Below, one piece after another: positions 9,173 through 20,923 of a stretch of 64,000 nt of DNA. Every line of letters starts with the position of its first letter. Within the stretch, counting starts at the first letter, position 1. Origin of the DNA: Neptuniibacter marinus (GTDB lineage: Bacteria > Pseudomonadota > Gammaproteobacteria > Pseudomonadales > Balneatricaceae). Where the stretch lies: positions 20,769 through 84,768 of the forward strand of contig NZ_LUTR01000014.1 in assembly GCF_001597725.1 (NCBI RefSeq), given 5' to 3'. The notes beneath the pieces are model-generated. The model was not told the DNA's origin and searched no databases. It worked only from the letters and a program-made list of their open reading frames with translations. Both the position numbers and the translations under genes were made by a program.

Positions 9173-9513
9173 CTAGTATTACTAGCTTTGGTCGTAGCGG
9201 CCTTTATGATTGGATGGTACAGCGTGTAACTGCTGTAATCCTAGCGTGCTACACCGTATTTATGATTGGTTATCTGGCGTTTGGCGCTGAATTGACTTAC
9301 GACATGTGGACGGAGCTTTTTCAGTGTACAGCGATGCGTATCTTTACCCTGCTAACACTGTTGTCCTTTGCCGCACATGTTTGGATTGGTATGTGGTCAG
9401 TGTCTACTGATTATATTAAACCGACCGGTATGCGTTTTGTGTTTCAGTCTGTTACTGGCCTGCTGACGTTTGTATACGTTGCGTGGGGCATCCAGATTTT
9501 GTGGGGTATTTAA
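9166..9513 (+). CDS. sdhD: Succinate dehydrogenase membrane anchor subunit
   Basis: The second anchor of complex II. I take the ATG at 9166, giving MVTSITSFGRSGLYDWMVQRVTAV: GGGAG ends 7 bases before it, whereas the in-frame ATG at 9160 is too close to that site. Three membrane segments are visible, with the haem histidine in LLSFAAHVWIGMW and the quinone-site Asp-Tyr in STDYIKPTG. The start overlaps the end of sdhC by 7 bases, indicating translational coupling, and sdhA begins 3 bases after the stop. Confidence 0.95.
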   Translation: MVTSITSFGRSGLYDWMVQRVTAVILACYTVFMIGYLAFGAELTYDMWTELFQCTAMRIFTLLTLLSFAAHVWIGMWSVSTDYIKPTGMRFVFQSVTGLLTFVYVAWGIQILWGI

Positions 9514-9516
9514 ACT

Positions 9517-11289
9517 ATGTCTAAACTACGTACGCTTACTTTCGACGCAATTGTTGTCGGTGGCGGTGGTGCAGGCATGCGTGCCGCACTTCAGCTTGCA
9601 CAGAGTGGCTTGAACACTGCTTGTGTAACAAAAGTATTCCCAACGCGTTCTCACACTGTGTCTGCACAGGGTGGTATTACTTGTGCTATCGCAAGTAATG
9701 ATCCAAATGATGATTGGCGTTGGCACATGTACGATACCGTTAAAGGTTCTGATTATATCGGTGACCAAGACGCGATCGAATATATGTGTTCTGTTGGCCC
9801 TCAGGCGGTATTTGAGTTAGACCATATGGGTCTGCCTTTTTCTCGTACTGAAACAGGTCGTATTTATCAGCGTCCATTCGGTGGTCAATCCAAAAATTTT
9901 GGTGAAGGTGGTCAGGCTGCTCGTACATGTGCTGCAGCAGACCGTACAGGTCATGCACTGCTTCATGCGCTTTATCAGGGCAATATGAAAGCAGGTACTA
10001 CCTTTTTAAACGAATGGTATGCGGTTGATCTTGTTAAAAATGATGACGGTGCGGTTGTTGGTTGTATCGCTATCTGTATTGAAACAGGTGAAACTGTTTA
10101 TATTAAGGCTAAAGCTACCGTTCTAGCGACCGGTGGTGCAGGCCGTATCTATTCTTCTACTACTAACGCTCTTATCAATACTGGTGACGGTATGGGTATG
10201 TCTCTGCGTGCAGGTGTTCCTGCCCAAGACATGGAGATGTGGCAGTTCCATCCAACCGGTATTGCGGGCGCAGGTGTGCTAGTAACTGAAGGTTGTCGTG
10301 GTGAAGGTGGGTACCTGATCAACAAAGACGGCGAGCGATTTATGGAGCGTTATGCACCAAATGCTAAAGATTTAGCAGGTCGTGATGTTGTTGCACGCTC
10401 CATGATTCTAGAAATTCTAGAAGGTCGTGGTTGTGGTGAAGATGGTGATCACGTTTACCTTAAAATGGATCACTTGGGTGAAGAGGTTCTTCATTCTCGT
10501 CTTCCTGGTATCTGTGAGTTGTCCAAAACGTTTGCGGCGACAGATCCTGTTGTTAAGCCAATTCCGGTTGTGCCAACTTGTCACTACCAGATGGGTGGTG
10601 TAGCTACCAATATCGGTGGTCAAGCAATTGCGCCGGATGCTGAGGGTAATGACCATATTGTTGACGGTCTTTATGCTTGTGGTGAAGTTGCATGTGTATC
10701 TGTGCATGGTGCAAACCGCCTAGGTGGTAACTCTCTACTTGATCTGGTTGTCTTTGGTCGTGCTGCTGGTATGCAGATCGAACAACAGATGCGCGATGGC
10801 TATGAAGTTAAGAATGCTACTGAAGAAAATATCGAAGAAGCTATGGCTCGTTTGAATCGCCTGAACAATTCAACAGGTGGTGAGAGTGTTGCTGATGTTC
10901 GTAAAGAACTACAGAGCACGATGCAGCTATACTTCGGTGTATTCCGTGATGGCGAAAGTATGCAGAAAGGTCTGAAGCTGCTTGAAGGAATTCGAGAGAA
11001 GATCAATAACTTGCATCTTGAAGATAAGAGTCAGGCATTTAATACGGCGCGTATTGAAGCACTTGAATTGGAAAACCTATTTGAAGTTGCTGAAGCTACA
11101 GCTATTGCTGCAGAGATCCGTAAAGAATCTCGTGGCGCGCATGCGCGTAACGATTATACTGAACGTGATGATGAGAACTGGCTGTGTCACTCGGTTTATT
11201 TCCCGGGTGAGAAAGAGGTTCGTAAGCGTGCAGTAAACTTTGCGCCTAAGACAATGGAACCATTCCCACCTAAAATTCGTACTTACTAA
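9517..11289 (+). CDS. sdhA: Succinate dehydrogenase flavoprotein subunit
   Basis: The catalytic subunit oxidises succinate to fumarate with covalent FAD. The N-terminal dinucleotide fold [15 protein letters not shown] is followed by the flavinylation site in [12 protein letters not shown]. Substrate-site stretches are present: [22 protein letters not shown] and the arginine in [18 protein letters not shown]. At 590 residues it has the standard length. It lies between sdhD and sdhB with very short gaps. Confidence 0.97.
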   Translation: MSKLRTLTFDAIVVGGGGAGMRAALQLAQSGLNTACVTKVFPTRSHTVSAQGGITCAIASNDPNDDWRWHMYDTVKGSDYIGDQDAIEYMCSVGPQAVFELDHMGLPFSRTETGRIYQRPFGGQSKNFGEGGQAARTCAAADRTGHALLHALYQGNMKAGTTFLNEWYAVDLVKNDDGAVVGCIAICIETGETVYIKAKATVLATGGAGRIYSSTTNALINTGDGMGMSLRAGVPAQDMEMWQFHPTGIAGAGVLVTEGCRGEGGYLINKDGERFMERYAPNAKDLAGRDVVARSMILEILEGRGCGEDGDHVYLKMDHLGEEVLHSRLPGICELSKTFAATDPVVKPIPVVPTCHYQMGGVATNIGGQAIAPDAEGNDHIVDGLYACGEVACVSVHGANRLGGNSLLDLVVFGRAAGMQIEQQMRDGYEVKNATEENIEEAMARLNRLNNSTGGESVADVRKELQSTMQLYFGVFRDGESMQKGLKLLEGIREKINNLHLEDKSQAFNTARIEALELENLFEVAEATAIAAEIRKESRGAHARNDYTERDDENWLCHSVYFPGEKEVRKRAVNFAPKTMEPFPPKIRTY

Positions 11290-11301
11290 GGAGCTTCTAT
11301 C

Positions 11302-12006
11302 ATGTTGGTTAGTGTATATCGCTACAATCCTGAGACAGATGATGCTCCTTACATGCAGGATATCCATATCGATATTCCTGGTGGTAAGGACATCATGGTT
11401 CTTGATCTTTTGCAGTTGTTGAAAGATAAAGATCCATCAATGGCTTATCGTCGCTCATGCCGTGAAGGTGTGTGTGGTTCTGATGGTATGAACATGAATG
11501 GCGTTAATGGCCTTGCATGTATCACGCCGTTGTCTGCTGTTGTTAAAGATGACAAGTTGGTATTGCGCCCACTTCCAGGTCTTCCGGTTATTCGTGATTT
11601 GGTTGTTGATATGGGTCAGTTCTACAAAGCATATGAGAAGATCAAGCCTTTCTTGATCAACGATACACCACCGCCAGCAATCGAGCGCTTACAGTCGCCC
11701 GAAGATCGTGCTGAGCTGGATGGTTTGTATGAATGTATTCTTTGTGCCTGCTGTTCTACTGCTTGCCCATCTTTTTGGTGGAATCCAGATAAATTCATTG
11801 GTCCATCGGGTTTGCTTCAGGCATACCGCTTCTTGGCTGATAGCCGAGATACTGCGACCCGTGAACGTTTGGCTGATTTGGATGATCCGTTCAGCGTATT
11901 CCGCTGCCACGGTATCATGAACTGTGTTGCGGTTTGTCCTAAAGGGCTTAACCCAACTAAGGCAATCGGAAAAATCCGGAATATGTTGCTCTCTCAGGCG
12001 ACTTAA
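11302..12006 (+). CDS. sdhB: Succinate dehydrogenase iron-sulfur subunit
   Basis: Carries electrons from FAD to the anchors through three clusters. The [2Fe-2S] cysteines are in SCREGVCGSDGMNMNG...LAC; the [4Fe-4S] and [3Fe-4S] ligands are in CILCACCSTACPSFWWN and CHGIMNCVAVCPKGLNP. At 234 residues it has the usual length. AAGGAGC gives a strong ribosome binding site 12 bases after sdhA. It ends the sdh operon, as a strong terminator follows. Confidence 0.97.
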   Translation: MLVSVYRYNPETDDAPYMQDIHIDIPGGKDIMVLDLLQLLKDKDPSMAYRRSCREGVCGSDGMNMNGVNGLACITPLSAVVKDDKLVLRPLPGLPVIRDLVVDMGQFYKAYEKIKPFLINDTPPPAIERLQSPEDRAELDGLYECILCACCSTACPSFWWNPDKFIGPSGLLQAYRFLADSRDTATRERLADLDDPFSVFRCHGIMNCVAVCPKGLNPTKAIGKIRNMLLSQAT

Positions 12007-12013
12007 GTCTAAG

Positions 12014-12044
12014 AAAACGGTGCCATTGGGCACCGTTTTTTTTG
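12014..12044 (+). terminator. Rho-independent terminator after sdhB
   Basis: AAAACGGTGCC-ATTG-GGCACCGTTTTTTTT is a perfect 11-base stem with a long T tail, 8 bases after the sdhB stop. It separates sdhCDAB from sucA, so sucA needs its own promoter or read-through. Confidence 0.93.
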
Positions 12045-12136
12045 TTCAGACAAAAAAATAATATTTTTGTAAAAAAATTACTATATTCGCATAAAGAATT
12101 ATTAAAGGTTGAGCATAAAAGCTTTACTATAGTACT

Positions 12137-12215
12137 CCCGAGACAGTAGTTACTGTTTGATCGGGTGAATGAAGGTAACTCAAAGAGGGGCGATATCTCG
12201 TCGGATGATCCCGAC
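12137..12215 (+). promoter_or_regulatory. Structured leader upstream of sucA
   Basis: After the sdhB terminator the 200-base gap before sucA holds two hairpins. The first pairs CCCGA (12137-12141) with TCGGG (12161-12165) around an inner ACAGTA-GT-TACTGT; the second is GTCGG-ATGATC-CCGAC (12200-12215). Neither has a T tail. TATAGT at 12128 could be a -10, though no good -35 is spaced for it. RNA motifs upstream of suc genes are known in Proteobacteria, but I cannot tell whether this is one of them. Confidence 0.4.
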
Positions 12216-12252
12216 AGAATCGACAGAGCCTCCAGAGCCAGGGTGATCAAGA

Positions 12253-15084
12253 ATGCAAGAAAGCATCATGGATCTCATGTGGAAGAATGCACATCTATAT
12301 GGTGGCAATCTTTCCTACGTTGAAGAACTGTATGAAACATACCTAATGGACCCTAATGGGGTTCCTCAGGAGTGGAGAGAAGAGTTTGATCGTTTACCTA
12401 AGGTAGGCGATAACCTAACGCAGGATGTACCCCATTCGGCTATTAGGGAACATTTTCTTTACTTATCAAAAAACCAGAAGCGAGCAGCACCGGTTTCTGC
12501 GAGTTCAGTGAGTTCTGAACACGAGAAAAAGCAGGTCCGTGTGTTGCGAATGATTAACGCATACCGTGTACGAGGACATCAGATTGCGAACATCGATCCG
12601 TTAGGGATGATGCAACGTGAAGATGTGCCCGATTTGGATCTGCGCTTTCATGAGCTTTCAGAAGCAGATTACGACACAACTTTCCAGCTGGGATCTCTGT
12701 TCTTCGGACCAGAAGAGGCGCCCCTTAAAGATATTGTTGCGGATCTAAAGAAAACTTACTGTTCAACAGTAGGTGCTGAGTATATGCATATTGTTGATAC
12801 TCAGGAAAAACGTTGGTTGCAGTCTCGGATAGAACCTGTGCGTTCCCATCCAGAAGCGCCGATCGAAAAGAAAAAGATGATTCTAGAGCGCTTAACAGCG
12901 GCTGAAGGTCTAGAAAAGTATTTAGGTTCACGCTATGCCGGGGCTAAACGCTTCGGTCTTGAAGGTGGTGAATCAATGATCGTTGCCTTAAATACGTTGA
13001 TACAACGTGCAGGTAAGCAAGGCGCGAAAGAGGTTGTTATTGGGATGGCTCACCGTGGCCGTCTTAATACCTTGGTGAACATTTTTGGTAAGAGCCCCTC
13101 TGAACTTTTTGACGAATTTGAAGGCAAGAAAACCTTAGATACATCAGGTGATGTAAAGTACCACCAAGGTTTTTCCTCAAATGTTGAGACGGGTGGAGGG
13201 GAGGTGCACATTGCGATGGCCTTTAACCCATCCCATCTTGAGATCTCTGCGCCTGTTGTCGAAGGGTCTGTACGTGCACGTCAAGATCGCCGCGAAGACC
13301 TTATAGGTAACACTGTTGTGCCCGTAAACATCCATGGTGACCAAGCATTCTGTGGTCAAGGTGTTGTTATGGAGACATTCCAAATGTCTCAGACCCGTGC
13401 TTATAAAACGGGTGGTACAATTCACATTGTTGTCAATAACCAAGTTGGTTTTACAACATCGAAGCAAGAAGATTCTCGTTCTACTGAATATTCTACTGAT
13501 GTAGCGAAGATGATTCAGGCACCTATTTTCCATGTTAATGGTGATGATCCTGAAGCGGTTCGTTTTGTAACTCAGTTAGCGGTTGATTACCGTAACGAAT
13601 TTAAGAAAGACGTGGTTATCGATCTTTTCTGCTACCGTCGTCGTGGTCATAACGAAGCGGATGAGCCATCTGGTACTCAGCCGTTGATGTATGCACAGAT
13701 TAAGAAACAAGCGACGACACGTGAACTTTATGCTCAAAAACTTATTTCTGAAGGTGTTGTTACATCTGAAGAAAGTAAAGCATTGGAAAAAGAGTATCGT
13801 AAGCTGCTAGAAAACGGTGAGCATACAGTTAAGTCTCTTATTCATGAGCCTAATACTGAGTTGTTTGTAGACTGGAAGCCTTATCTTGGACATGCGTGGT
13901 CTTTTGACTGTGAAACTAAGGTGGATTATAAGTTACTGCAGGAGCTGGGCGATAAGATTTGCGTAATTCCTGAAGGCTTTGTGGTTCAGCGCCAAGTCCA
14001 GAAAATCATAGATGACCGCAAGCGCATGGCGCATGGCGCTATGGAGCTGAACTGGGGTATGGCTGAATCTTTGGCTTATGCAACGATCTTGGCTGAAGGT
14101 CACCCTGTTCGTCTTACTGGTCAAGATGTTGGGCGTGGTACATTCTCACATCGACATGCTGTACTACATGACCAGAAAACGGCAGATACCTTCCTGCCTT
14201 TGCAAAACCTTTCTGAAGAGCAGCCTTCATTAACCTTGCATGATTCTTTCTTGTCTGAGGAAGCGGTGCTTGCGTTTGAATATGGTTATTCAACGACTAT
14301 GCCGAATGCGTTAGTCATTTGGGAAGCTCAGTTTGGTGATTTTGCCAATGGCGCACAAGTTGTAATTGATCAGTTTATTACATCAGGTGAGCATAAGTGG
14401 CAGCGTTTGTGTGGTTTGACAATGCTTCTGCCCCATGGCTTTGAAGGTCAAGGGCCTGAGCATTCATCCGCACGTTTAGAACGTTATCTGCAGCTTTGTG
14501 CTGAGCACAATATTCAGGTTTGTACGCCAACGACACCGGCACAAATTTTCCATCTGCTACGTCGTCAGGTGATACGCCCTCTACGTAAGCCACTAATTAT
14601 TATGTCTCCGAAAAGTTTGCTTAGGCATAAACAGGCTACATCTACACTTGAAGAACTTTCCGAAGGTAGTTTCTTACCGGTTATCAGTGAAACAGATTCG
14701 CTTGATCCAAAGAAAGTTAAGCGTTTGGTTCTTTGTGGAGGTAAGGTTTATTACGATCTTTATAACCGTCGTGCGGAACTGGAAAAAGACGATGTGGCAA
14801 TTGTTCGTATCGAGCAGCTATATCCATTCCCTGAAGATGCGTTGAAAGAAGCGATGGCTCCTTTTACAAACCTTGAGACTGCTGTTTGGTGTCAGGAAGA
14901 GCCAATGAACCAAGGTGCATGGTACTCAATGCAGCATCATATGCGCCACGTTCTTAATATTCATGATAGTAAATTGCACCTGGAAGGCGTTGCTCGTCCA
15001 GCGTCTGCGGCACCAGCAGTTGGATATCTATCTGTCCATGCTGAGCAGCAAGAAGCATTAGTAAATGAAGCTATTAACGGTTGA
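12253..15084 (+). CDS. sucA: 2-oxoglutarate dehydrogenase E1 component
   Basis: Thiamine-diphosphate-dependent decarboxylation of 2-oxoglutarate in the TCA cycle. The start MQESIMDLMWKNAHLYGGNLSYVEELYE is the family N-terminus that contacts the other subunits. Recognisable stretches include RVRGHQIANIDPLG, GMAHRGRLNTL, the cofactor region GDQAFCGQGVVMETFQMS and CYRRRGHNEADEP, and GQDVGRGTFSHRHAV. The 943 residues match the Pseudomonas enzyme. It heads sucAB-lpd-sucCD; a hairpin overlaps its stop codon. Confidence 0.97.
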   Translation: MQESIMDLMWKNAHLYGGNLSYVEELYETYLMDPNGVPQEWREEFDRLPKVGDNLTQDVPHSAIREHFLYLSKNQKRAAPVSASSVSSEHEKKQVRVLRMINAYRVRGHQIANIDPLGMMQREDVPDLDLRFHELSEADYDTTFQLGSLFFGPEEAPLKDIVADLKKTYCSTVGAEYMHIVDTQEKRWLQSRIEPVRSHPEAPIEKKKMILERLTAAEGLEKYLGSRYAGAKRFGLEGGESMIVALNTLIQRAGKQGAKEVVIGMAHRGRLNTLVNIFGKSPSELFDEFEGKKTLDTSGDVKYHQGFSSNVETGGGEVHIAMAFNPSHLEISAPVVEGSVRARQDRREDLIGNTVVPVNIHGDQAFCGQGVVMETFQMSQTRAYKTGGTIHIVVNNQVGFTTSKQEDSRSTEYSTDVAKMIQAPIFHVNGDDPEAVRFVTQLAVDYRNEFKKDVVIDLFCYRRRGHNEADEPSGTQPLMYAQIKKQATTRELYAQKLISEGVVTSEESKALEKEYRKLLENGEHTVKSLIHEPNTELFVDWKPYLGHAWSFDCETKVDYKLLQELGDKICVIPEGFVVQRQVQKIIDDRKRMAHGAMELNWGMAESLAYATILAEGHPVRLTGQDVGRGTFSHRHAVLHDQKTADTFLPLQNLSEEQPSLTLHDSFLSEEAVLAFEYGYSTTMPNALVIWEAQFGDFANGAQVVIDQFITSGEHKWQRLCGLTMLLPHGFEGQGPEHSSARLERYLQLCAEHNIQVCTPTTPAQIFHLLRRQVIRPLRKPLIIMSPKSLLRHKQATSTLEELSEGSFLPVISETDSLDPKKVKRLVLCGGKVYYDLYNRRAELEKDDVAIVRIEQLYPFPEDALKEAMAPFTNLETAVWCQEEPMNQGAWYSMQHHMRHVLNIHDSKLHLEGVARPASAAPAVGYLSVHAEQQEALVNEAING

Positions 15085-15117
15085 TCAGGCGATTAACCAT
15101 AATTTTTAATCGCCTGA
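15085..15117 (+). repeat. Intercistronic hairpin between sucA and sucB
   Basis: TCAGGCGATTA (15085-15095) and TAATCGCCTGA (15107-15117) form an 11-base perfect stem, 12 with the next A-T pair. It begins directly after the sucA stop. No T tail follows, so it is more likely an mRNA-stability or processing element than a terminator. Confidence 0.7.
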
Positions 15118-15142
15118 CGGTGATAACGATAAAGGAAAAAAT

Positions 15143-16351
15143 ATGTCCATCGAAATCAAAGCGCCGACGTTCCCTGAATCAGTAGCAGACGGCACAATTG
15201 CAACTTGGCACAAACAACCTGGTGAAGCGTGCTCTGCTGATGATCTGATTGTAGATATCGAAACTGATAAAGTTGTTTTAGAAGTTGTAGCACCTGAAGA
15301 TGGTGTAATCGCTGACATCCTAAAAGGTGAAGGTGAGACAGTTTTAAGTGATGAAGTAATCGCTCATTTCACGGCGGGTGCTGCGGGTAGCGCAGCTCCT
15401 GCTACTGAAGCAGTAGCTGAATCTACGGGTGATGCAGATAAAGTAGGGCCTGCAGCGCGTAAGTTGATTGAAGAGAACGGCTTAGATGCTTCTGCTATCC
15501 CAGGTACTGGGAAAAACGGTGGTATCACTAAAGAAGATGTTCAAAACTTTATGAAAAATGGTGTTCCTGCACCAGCCCCAGCAGCTGCCGCGCCTGCTCC
15601 AGCGGCCGCAGCTCCAGCAGCACCAAGCGTGAATGTCGCTGTAGGTGAGCGTGTAGAGAAGCGAGTTCCTATGACGCGTCTACGTGCGACAATCGCTAAA
15701 CGTCTTGTTGAAGCTCAGCAAAATGCAGCGATGTTGACGACGTATAACGAAGTTAATATGAAGCCTGTTATGGAACTTCGTAAACAGTATAAAGATCTGT
15801 TTGAGAAAACTCATAATGGAACACGTTTAGGTTTTATGTCTTTCTTTGTGAAAGCAGCAACCGAAGCGCTTAAAAAATTCCCAGCTGTAAACGCGTCAAT
15901 CGATGGGAACGATATGGTTTACCACGGATATCAGGATATTGGTGTTGCCGTATCAACTGAACGTGGTCTTATGGTTCCTGTTCTTCGTGATACTGATGCT
16001 ATGAGCTTAGCTGATGTAGAAAGCACGATTGCCGATTTTGGTAAGCGTGGCAGAGACGGTAAATTGGGAATGGATGATATGCAAGGTGGTACATTCACTA
16101 TTACCAATGGTGGCGTGTTTGGATCCTTGATGTCTACACCTATCCTGAACCCACCACAGACTGCGATCTTGGGTATGCATAAAATTCAAGAGCGTCCTAT
16201 GGCGGTGAATGGCCAGGTTGAAATCTTACCAATGATGTATCTAGCTCTGTCATATGATCACCGTATGATTGATGGTAAGGAAGCTGTACAATTCCTAGTG
16301 ACTATTAAAGATCTCCTGGAAGATCCTGCACGTATGCTCCTGGAAGTCTAA
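15143..16351 (+). CDS. sucB: Dihydrolipoyl succinyltransferase (2-oxoglutarate dehydrogenase E2)
   Basis: The core of the 2-oxoglutarate dehydrogenase complex, transferring succinyl groups from lipoyl to CoA. One lipoyl domain (about 1-77) carries the modified lysine at 43 in [11 protein letters not shown] peripheral-subunit-binding domain (about 95-135, [25 protein letters not shown]) is followed by an alanine/proline linker. The catalytic domain begins near 170 and ends with His373 and Asp377 in SYDHRMIDG. Length 402 is standard. AAGGA precedes the ATG. Confidence 0.96.
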   Translation: MSIEIKAPTFPESVADGTIATWHKQPGEACSADDLIVDIETDKVVLEVVAPEDGVIADILKGEGETVLSDEVIAHFTAGAAGSAAPATEAVAESTGDADKVGPAARKLIEENGLDASAIPGTGKNGGITKEDVQNFMKNGVPAPAPAAAAPAPAAAAPAAPSVNVAVGERVEKRVPMTRLRATIAKRLVEAQQNAAMLTTYNEVNMKPVMELRKQYKDLFEKTHNGTRLGFMSFFVKAATEALKKFPAVNASIDGNDMVYHGYQDIGVAVSTERGLMVPVLRDTDAMSLADVESTIADFGKRGRDGKLGMDDMQGGTFTITNGGVFGSLMSTPILNPPQTAILGMHKIQERPMAVNGQVEILPMMYLALSYDHRMIDGKEAVQFLVTIKDLLEDPARMLLEV

Positions 16352-16389
16352 AGTCAGTCCTTAACAAGTATAGAGTGAAGATAGGGTAA

Positions 16390-17829
<1,440 letters not shown>

Positions 17830-17849
17830 TAATTTAGTGTTTTGACTCG

Positions 17850-17935
17850 GCTAGCTGCAACGGCGCAGCTAGCTGTTTAGCAATACTTGTTGTTGAACCC
17901 AACAGGGCTGTTACGAAAGCGTATTTAGACTTTCG
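17850..17935 (+). promoter_or_regulatory. Structured intercistronic leader before sucC
   Basis: The lpd-sucC gap is the longest in the suc operon (147 bases). It holds GCTAGCTGC (17850-17858) paired with GCAGCTAGC (17865-17873) around AACGGC, and further down CGAAAG (17914-17919) with CTTTCG (17930-17935). There is no T tail. A conserved sucC leader RNA has been described in gammaproteobacteria, but I cannot confirm identity without a covariance search. Confidence 0.45.
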
Positions 17936-17976
17936 ATACAGAAAAATCATATAGTGACAACACAACGGATTAGAGC

Positions 17977-19143
17977 ATGAATCTTCATGAGTACCAGGGC
18001 AAACAGCTGTTTGCCGAATATGGTCTGCCGGTTTCTAAAGGAATCGCGGTAGATACTCCGGAAGCTGCTGCGGCAGCGGCTGAGAAAATTGGCGGTGATA
18101 AGTGGGTTGTTAAAACGCAGGTTCACGCAGGTGGCCGCGGTAAGGCTGGCGGCGTAAAGCTGGTTGATTCTCCTGCTGAAGCATCTGAATTTGCAGCTAA
18201 CTGGCTTGGTAAAAACCTTGTTACTTATCAGACTGATGCTAATGGTCAGCCGGTAGCAAAAATTTTGGTTGAAGACTGTACTGATATCGCTAATGAGCTT
18301 TATCTTGGCGCAGTAGTTGACCGTTCTTCTCGTCGTATTATTTTCATGGCATCTACTGAAGGTGGCGTTGAAATTGAGAAGGTTGCTGAAGAAACTCCTG
18401 AGAAAATCCTGAAAGCTGAAATTGATCCTTTAACGGGTGCTCAGCCATATCAGGGTCGTGAACTAGCGTTTAAATTAGGTCTACAAGGTGACCAGATTAA
18501 GCAGTTCGTTCATATTTTTCTTGGTCTAGCAAAAATGTTCGAAGAGAAAGATCTTGCATTACTTGAGATCAACCCTCTTGTTATTACTGATGCAGGTAAC
18601 CTGCACTGCCTAGACGCTAAAGTAGCGATTGATGGTAATGCTGTATACCGTCATAAAGATCTTCAGGCGATGCATGATCCATCTCAAGAAGATGAGCGTG
18701 AAGCACATGCTGCTGAGTGGGATCTGAACTATGTTGCTCTAGATGGCACTATTGGCTGCATGGTTAACGGTGCAGGCCTAGCAATGGGTACGATGGATAT
18801 CGTTGCGTTGCACGGAGGCTTCCCAGCTAACTTCCTTGATGTTGGCGGCGGTGCGACTAAAGAACGTGTTACTGAAGCGTTCAAATTGATCCTTGCTGAT
18901 GACAAAGTTAAAACAGTATTAGTTAATATCTTTGGTGGTATCGTGCGTTGCGACCTAATTGCTGAAGGTATTATTGGTGCTGTTAAAGAAGTTGGGGTAA
19001 ACGTACCGGTTGTAGTACGTCTGGAAGGTAACAATGCTGAACTAGGTTCTAAATTATTAGCTGAATCTGGTCTTGATATCATCGCAGCTACTAGCTTGAC
19101 TGACGCAGCACAGCAGGCAGTAAACGCAGCGGAGGGTAAATAA
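17977..19143 (+). CDS. sucC: Succinyl-CoA synthetase beta subunit (ADP-forming)
   Basis: Binds nucleotide and succinate in the reaction that makes ATP from succinyl-CoA. The start [22 protein letters not shown] and the ATP-grasp stretch [19 protein letters not shown] are typical, as are [11 protein letters not shown] and [16 protein letters not shown]. Its 388 residues equal the E. coli length. The stop overlaps the sucD start by one base. Confidence 0.97.
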   Translation: MNLHEYQGKQLFAEYGLPVSKGIAVDTPEAAAAAAEKIGGDKWVVKTQVHAGGRGKAGGVKLVDSPAEASEFAANWLGKNLVTYQTDANGQPVAKILVEDCTDIANELYLGAVVDRSSRRIIFMASTEGGVEIEKVAEETPEKILKAEIDPLTGAQPYQGRELAFKLGLQGDQIKQFVHIFLGLAKMFEEKDLALLEINPLVITDAGNLHCLDAKVAIDGNAVYRHKDLQAMHDPSQEDEREAHAAEWDLNYVALDGTIGCMVNGAGLAMGTMDIVALHGGFPANFLDVGGGATKERVTEAFKLILADDKVKTVLVNIFGGIVRCDLIAEGIIGAVKEVGVNVPVVVRLEGNNAELGSKLLAESGLDIIAATSLTDAAQQAVNAAEGK

Positions 19144-20015
19144 TGTCCGTTTTGATTAATAAAGACACCAAAGTAATCTGTCAGGGTTTCACTGGTGGTC
19201 AGGGTACCTTCCACTCTGAACAAGCAATTGCCTATGGCACTAAAATGGTTGGCGGTGTTACACCAGGTAAAGGTGGTTCTACTCACCTAGGTCTACCTGT
19301 ATTTAACACGGTTGCTGAAGCTGTTGCTGAAACAGGTGCCGAAGCGTCTGTTATCTATGTTCCTGCTCCTTTTTGTAAGGATTCTATCCTTGAAGCAGCG
19401 AATAGTGGAATTAAGCTGATCGTTTGTATCACTGAACATATTCCTGTTATGGATATGCTTCAGTGTAAAGTTAAATGTGACGAGCTAGGCGTGCGCCTAA
19501 TCGGCCCTAACTGCCCAGGTGTTATTACGCCAGGCGAATGTAAAATTGGTATTATGCCAGGTCACATTCACTTACCGGGTAAAGTTGGTATCGTTTCTCG
19601 TTCAGGTACGTTGACTTACGAAGCTGTGAAGCAGACTACAGATGCTGGCTTTGGTCAGTCTACCTGTGTAGGTATTGGTGGTGACCCAATTCCAGGTTCT
19701 AACTTCATTGATATTTTGGAAATGTTCCAGAATGATCCACAGACTGAAGCGATTGTTATGATCGGTGAAATCGGTGGTACAGCTGAAGAAGAAGCGGCTG
19801 CTTATATCAAAGCAAATGTAACTAAGCCTGTTGTATCTTACATTGCTGGTGTTACTGCACCTGCAGGTAAGCGTATGGGTCATGCCGGTGCAATTATCTC
19901 TGGCGGTAAAGGTACTGCTGATGAGAAATTTGCAGCCCTAGAGGATGCAGGTGTTAAGACTGTACGTTCTTTGGCTCAAATCGGTGATGCTTTGAAAGAA
20001 CTTACAGGCTGGTAA
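19143..20015 (+). CDS. sucD: Succinyl-CoA synthetase alpha subunit
   Basis: Binds CoA and carries the phosphohistidine intermediate. The N-terminal CoA fold [16 protein letters not shown] is followed by [20 protein letters not shown], and the phosphorylated histidine is His247 in [14 protein letters not shown]. The 290 residues match the family. The start codon overlaps the last base of sucC, which supports coupled production of the heterotetramer. It is the last gene of the suc operon. Confidence 0.97.
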   Translation: MSVLINKDTKVICQGFTGGQGTFHSEQAIAYGTKMVGGVTPGKGGSTHLGLPVFNTVAEAVAETGAEASVIYVPAPFCKDSILEAANSGIKLIVCITEHIPVMDMLQCKVKCDELGVRLIGPNCPGVITPGECKIGIMPGHIHLPGKVGIVSRSGTLTYEAVKQTTDAGFGQSTCVGIGGDPIPGSNFIDILEMFQNDPQTEAIVMIGEIGGTAEEEAAAYIKANVTKPVVSYIAGVTAPAGKRMGHAGAIISGGKGTADEKFAALEDAGVKTVRSLAQIGDALKELTGW

Positions 20016-20033
20016 GCTACCTCCTGTCAAGAA

Positions 20034-20058
20034 AAAGGCAGCTTCGGCTGCCTTTTTT
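20034..20058 (+). terminator. Rho-independent terminator after sucD
   Basis: AGGCAGC-TTCG-GCTGCCT with a UUCG tetraloop, then seven T, ends the suc operon 20 bases past the sucD stop. Confidence 0.95.
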
Positions 20059-20150
20059 TGTTTTAGCTTATTGCTGTTTAGTTTGACGACTGGATAATTC
20101 AGCAACTATTGTGATGTTAACCGTAATTAGACGATTGTTGATTGATGCTT

Positions 20151-20783
20151 ATGAATAAAACTATTGTATTAGGTGGTGTAGCTGCGGCGGCTGTTCTTGT
20201 TGCTGCGGGGGTTGGCTTTTATTGCTATATGCTTAAAGCTGAATTGTCAGAGTACAAAAAGCTTGGTGATCTAGCGTCTATGCAGCAATTTAGTCAAGAG
20301 AACTATGATTTAACAAAAGAAAATAAAACATTACAGGGCTCGATTGATAAGATCCAAAAAGGGTTTCTTAACTATCGAAAAAACGAGTTGCTTGAGGCTG
20401 AGCGTCGTACAGAAAGACGTGTTGAAACGGCTATCGCTTCTTTTACGCCTATTTCAGGACCTTATGTGTTCACGGCTATAGCTGCGTTAGAGCAGCGAGA
20501 GTTATGTGCACATACTCAGCAGTTGGTTCAGTTAGAGGCTGAGCTTTTTGAGAGTTCAGATCCAGCTGTTGTGATGCAGCAGAATAAAGTTTGCTCTGTT
20601 CGTTTAGAGCGGAAATTAATTCCTTTGTTTAAATATCAAATGCTTAGGGTTCGGGCTGGAATGACTGGATCACTGCAACATTTAAGAATTGATGCAGAAA
20701 AGAAATTTGTTAGTGCACGAGAGCTATTATCTAAGTGGCAAATTCCAGTCGAGAAAGAGTTAGACTCCTACACTAAGTTTTAA
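20151..20783 (+). CDS. Unknown membrane-anchored coiled-coil protein
   Basis: I do not recognise this family. The ATG at 20151 gives MNKTIVLGGVAAAAVLVAAGVGFYCYM, one N-terminal membrane helix; upstream TTG and ATG codons in frame are possible. The next ~70 residues are highly charged and helical (ENYDLTKENKTLQGSIDKIQKG), probably a coiled coil. Two cysteines (RELCAHTQQL, KVCSVRLERK) lie in the soluble part. It probably faces the periplasm. Its own promoter must lie after the sucD terminator. The neighbouring diguanylate cyclase gene starts 140 bases later, but a functional link is not shown. Confidence 0.7.
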   Translation: MNKTIVLGGVAAAAVLVAAGVGFYCYMLKAELSEYKKLGDLASMQQFSQENYDLTKENKTLQGSIDKIQKGFLNYRKNELLEAERRTERRVETAIASFTPISGPYVFTAIAALEQRELCAHTQQLVQLEAELFESSDPAVVMQQNKVCSVRLERKLIPLFKYQMLRVRAGMTGSLQHLRIDAEKKFVSARELLSKWQIPVEKELDSYTKF

Positions 20784-20923
20784 CTGTCTGTATTTTCATA
20801 TGTCTAAGGAGGAAGATTATTTATAGTCTGATACAGAGAGTTTTATTTCTTTGGTCTGTTTATTGCTTTAATTCGTAATCGAGCTGTTTTGAAAAAAATA
20901 GTGATATCAAAAGGACCGGTCTT

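Noticed and set aside
12064..12133. Possible sigma-70 promoter of sucA
   Set aside because: TATAGT at 12128 is a good -10 but TTGAGC at 12109 is only 13 bases away, so I did not list a promoter.
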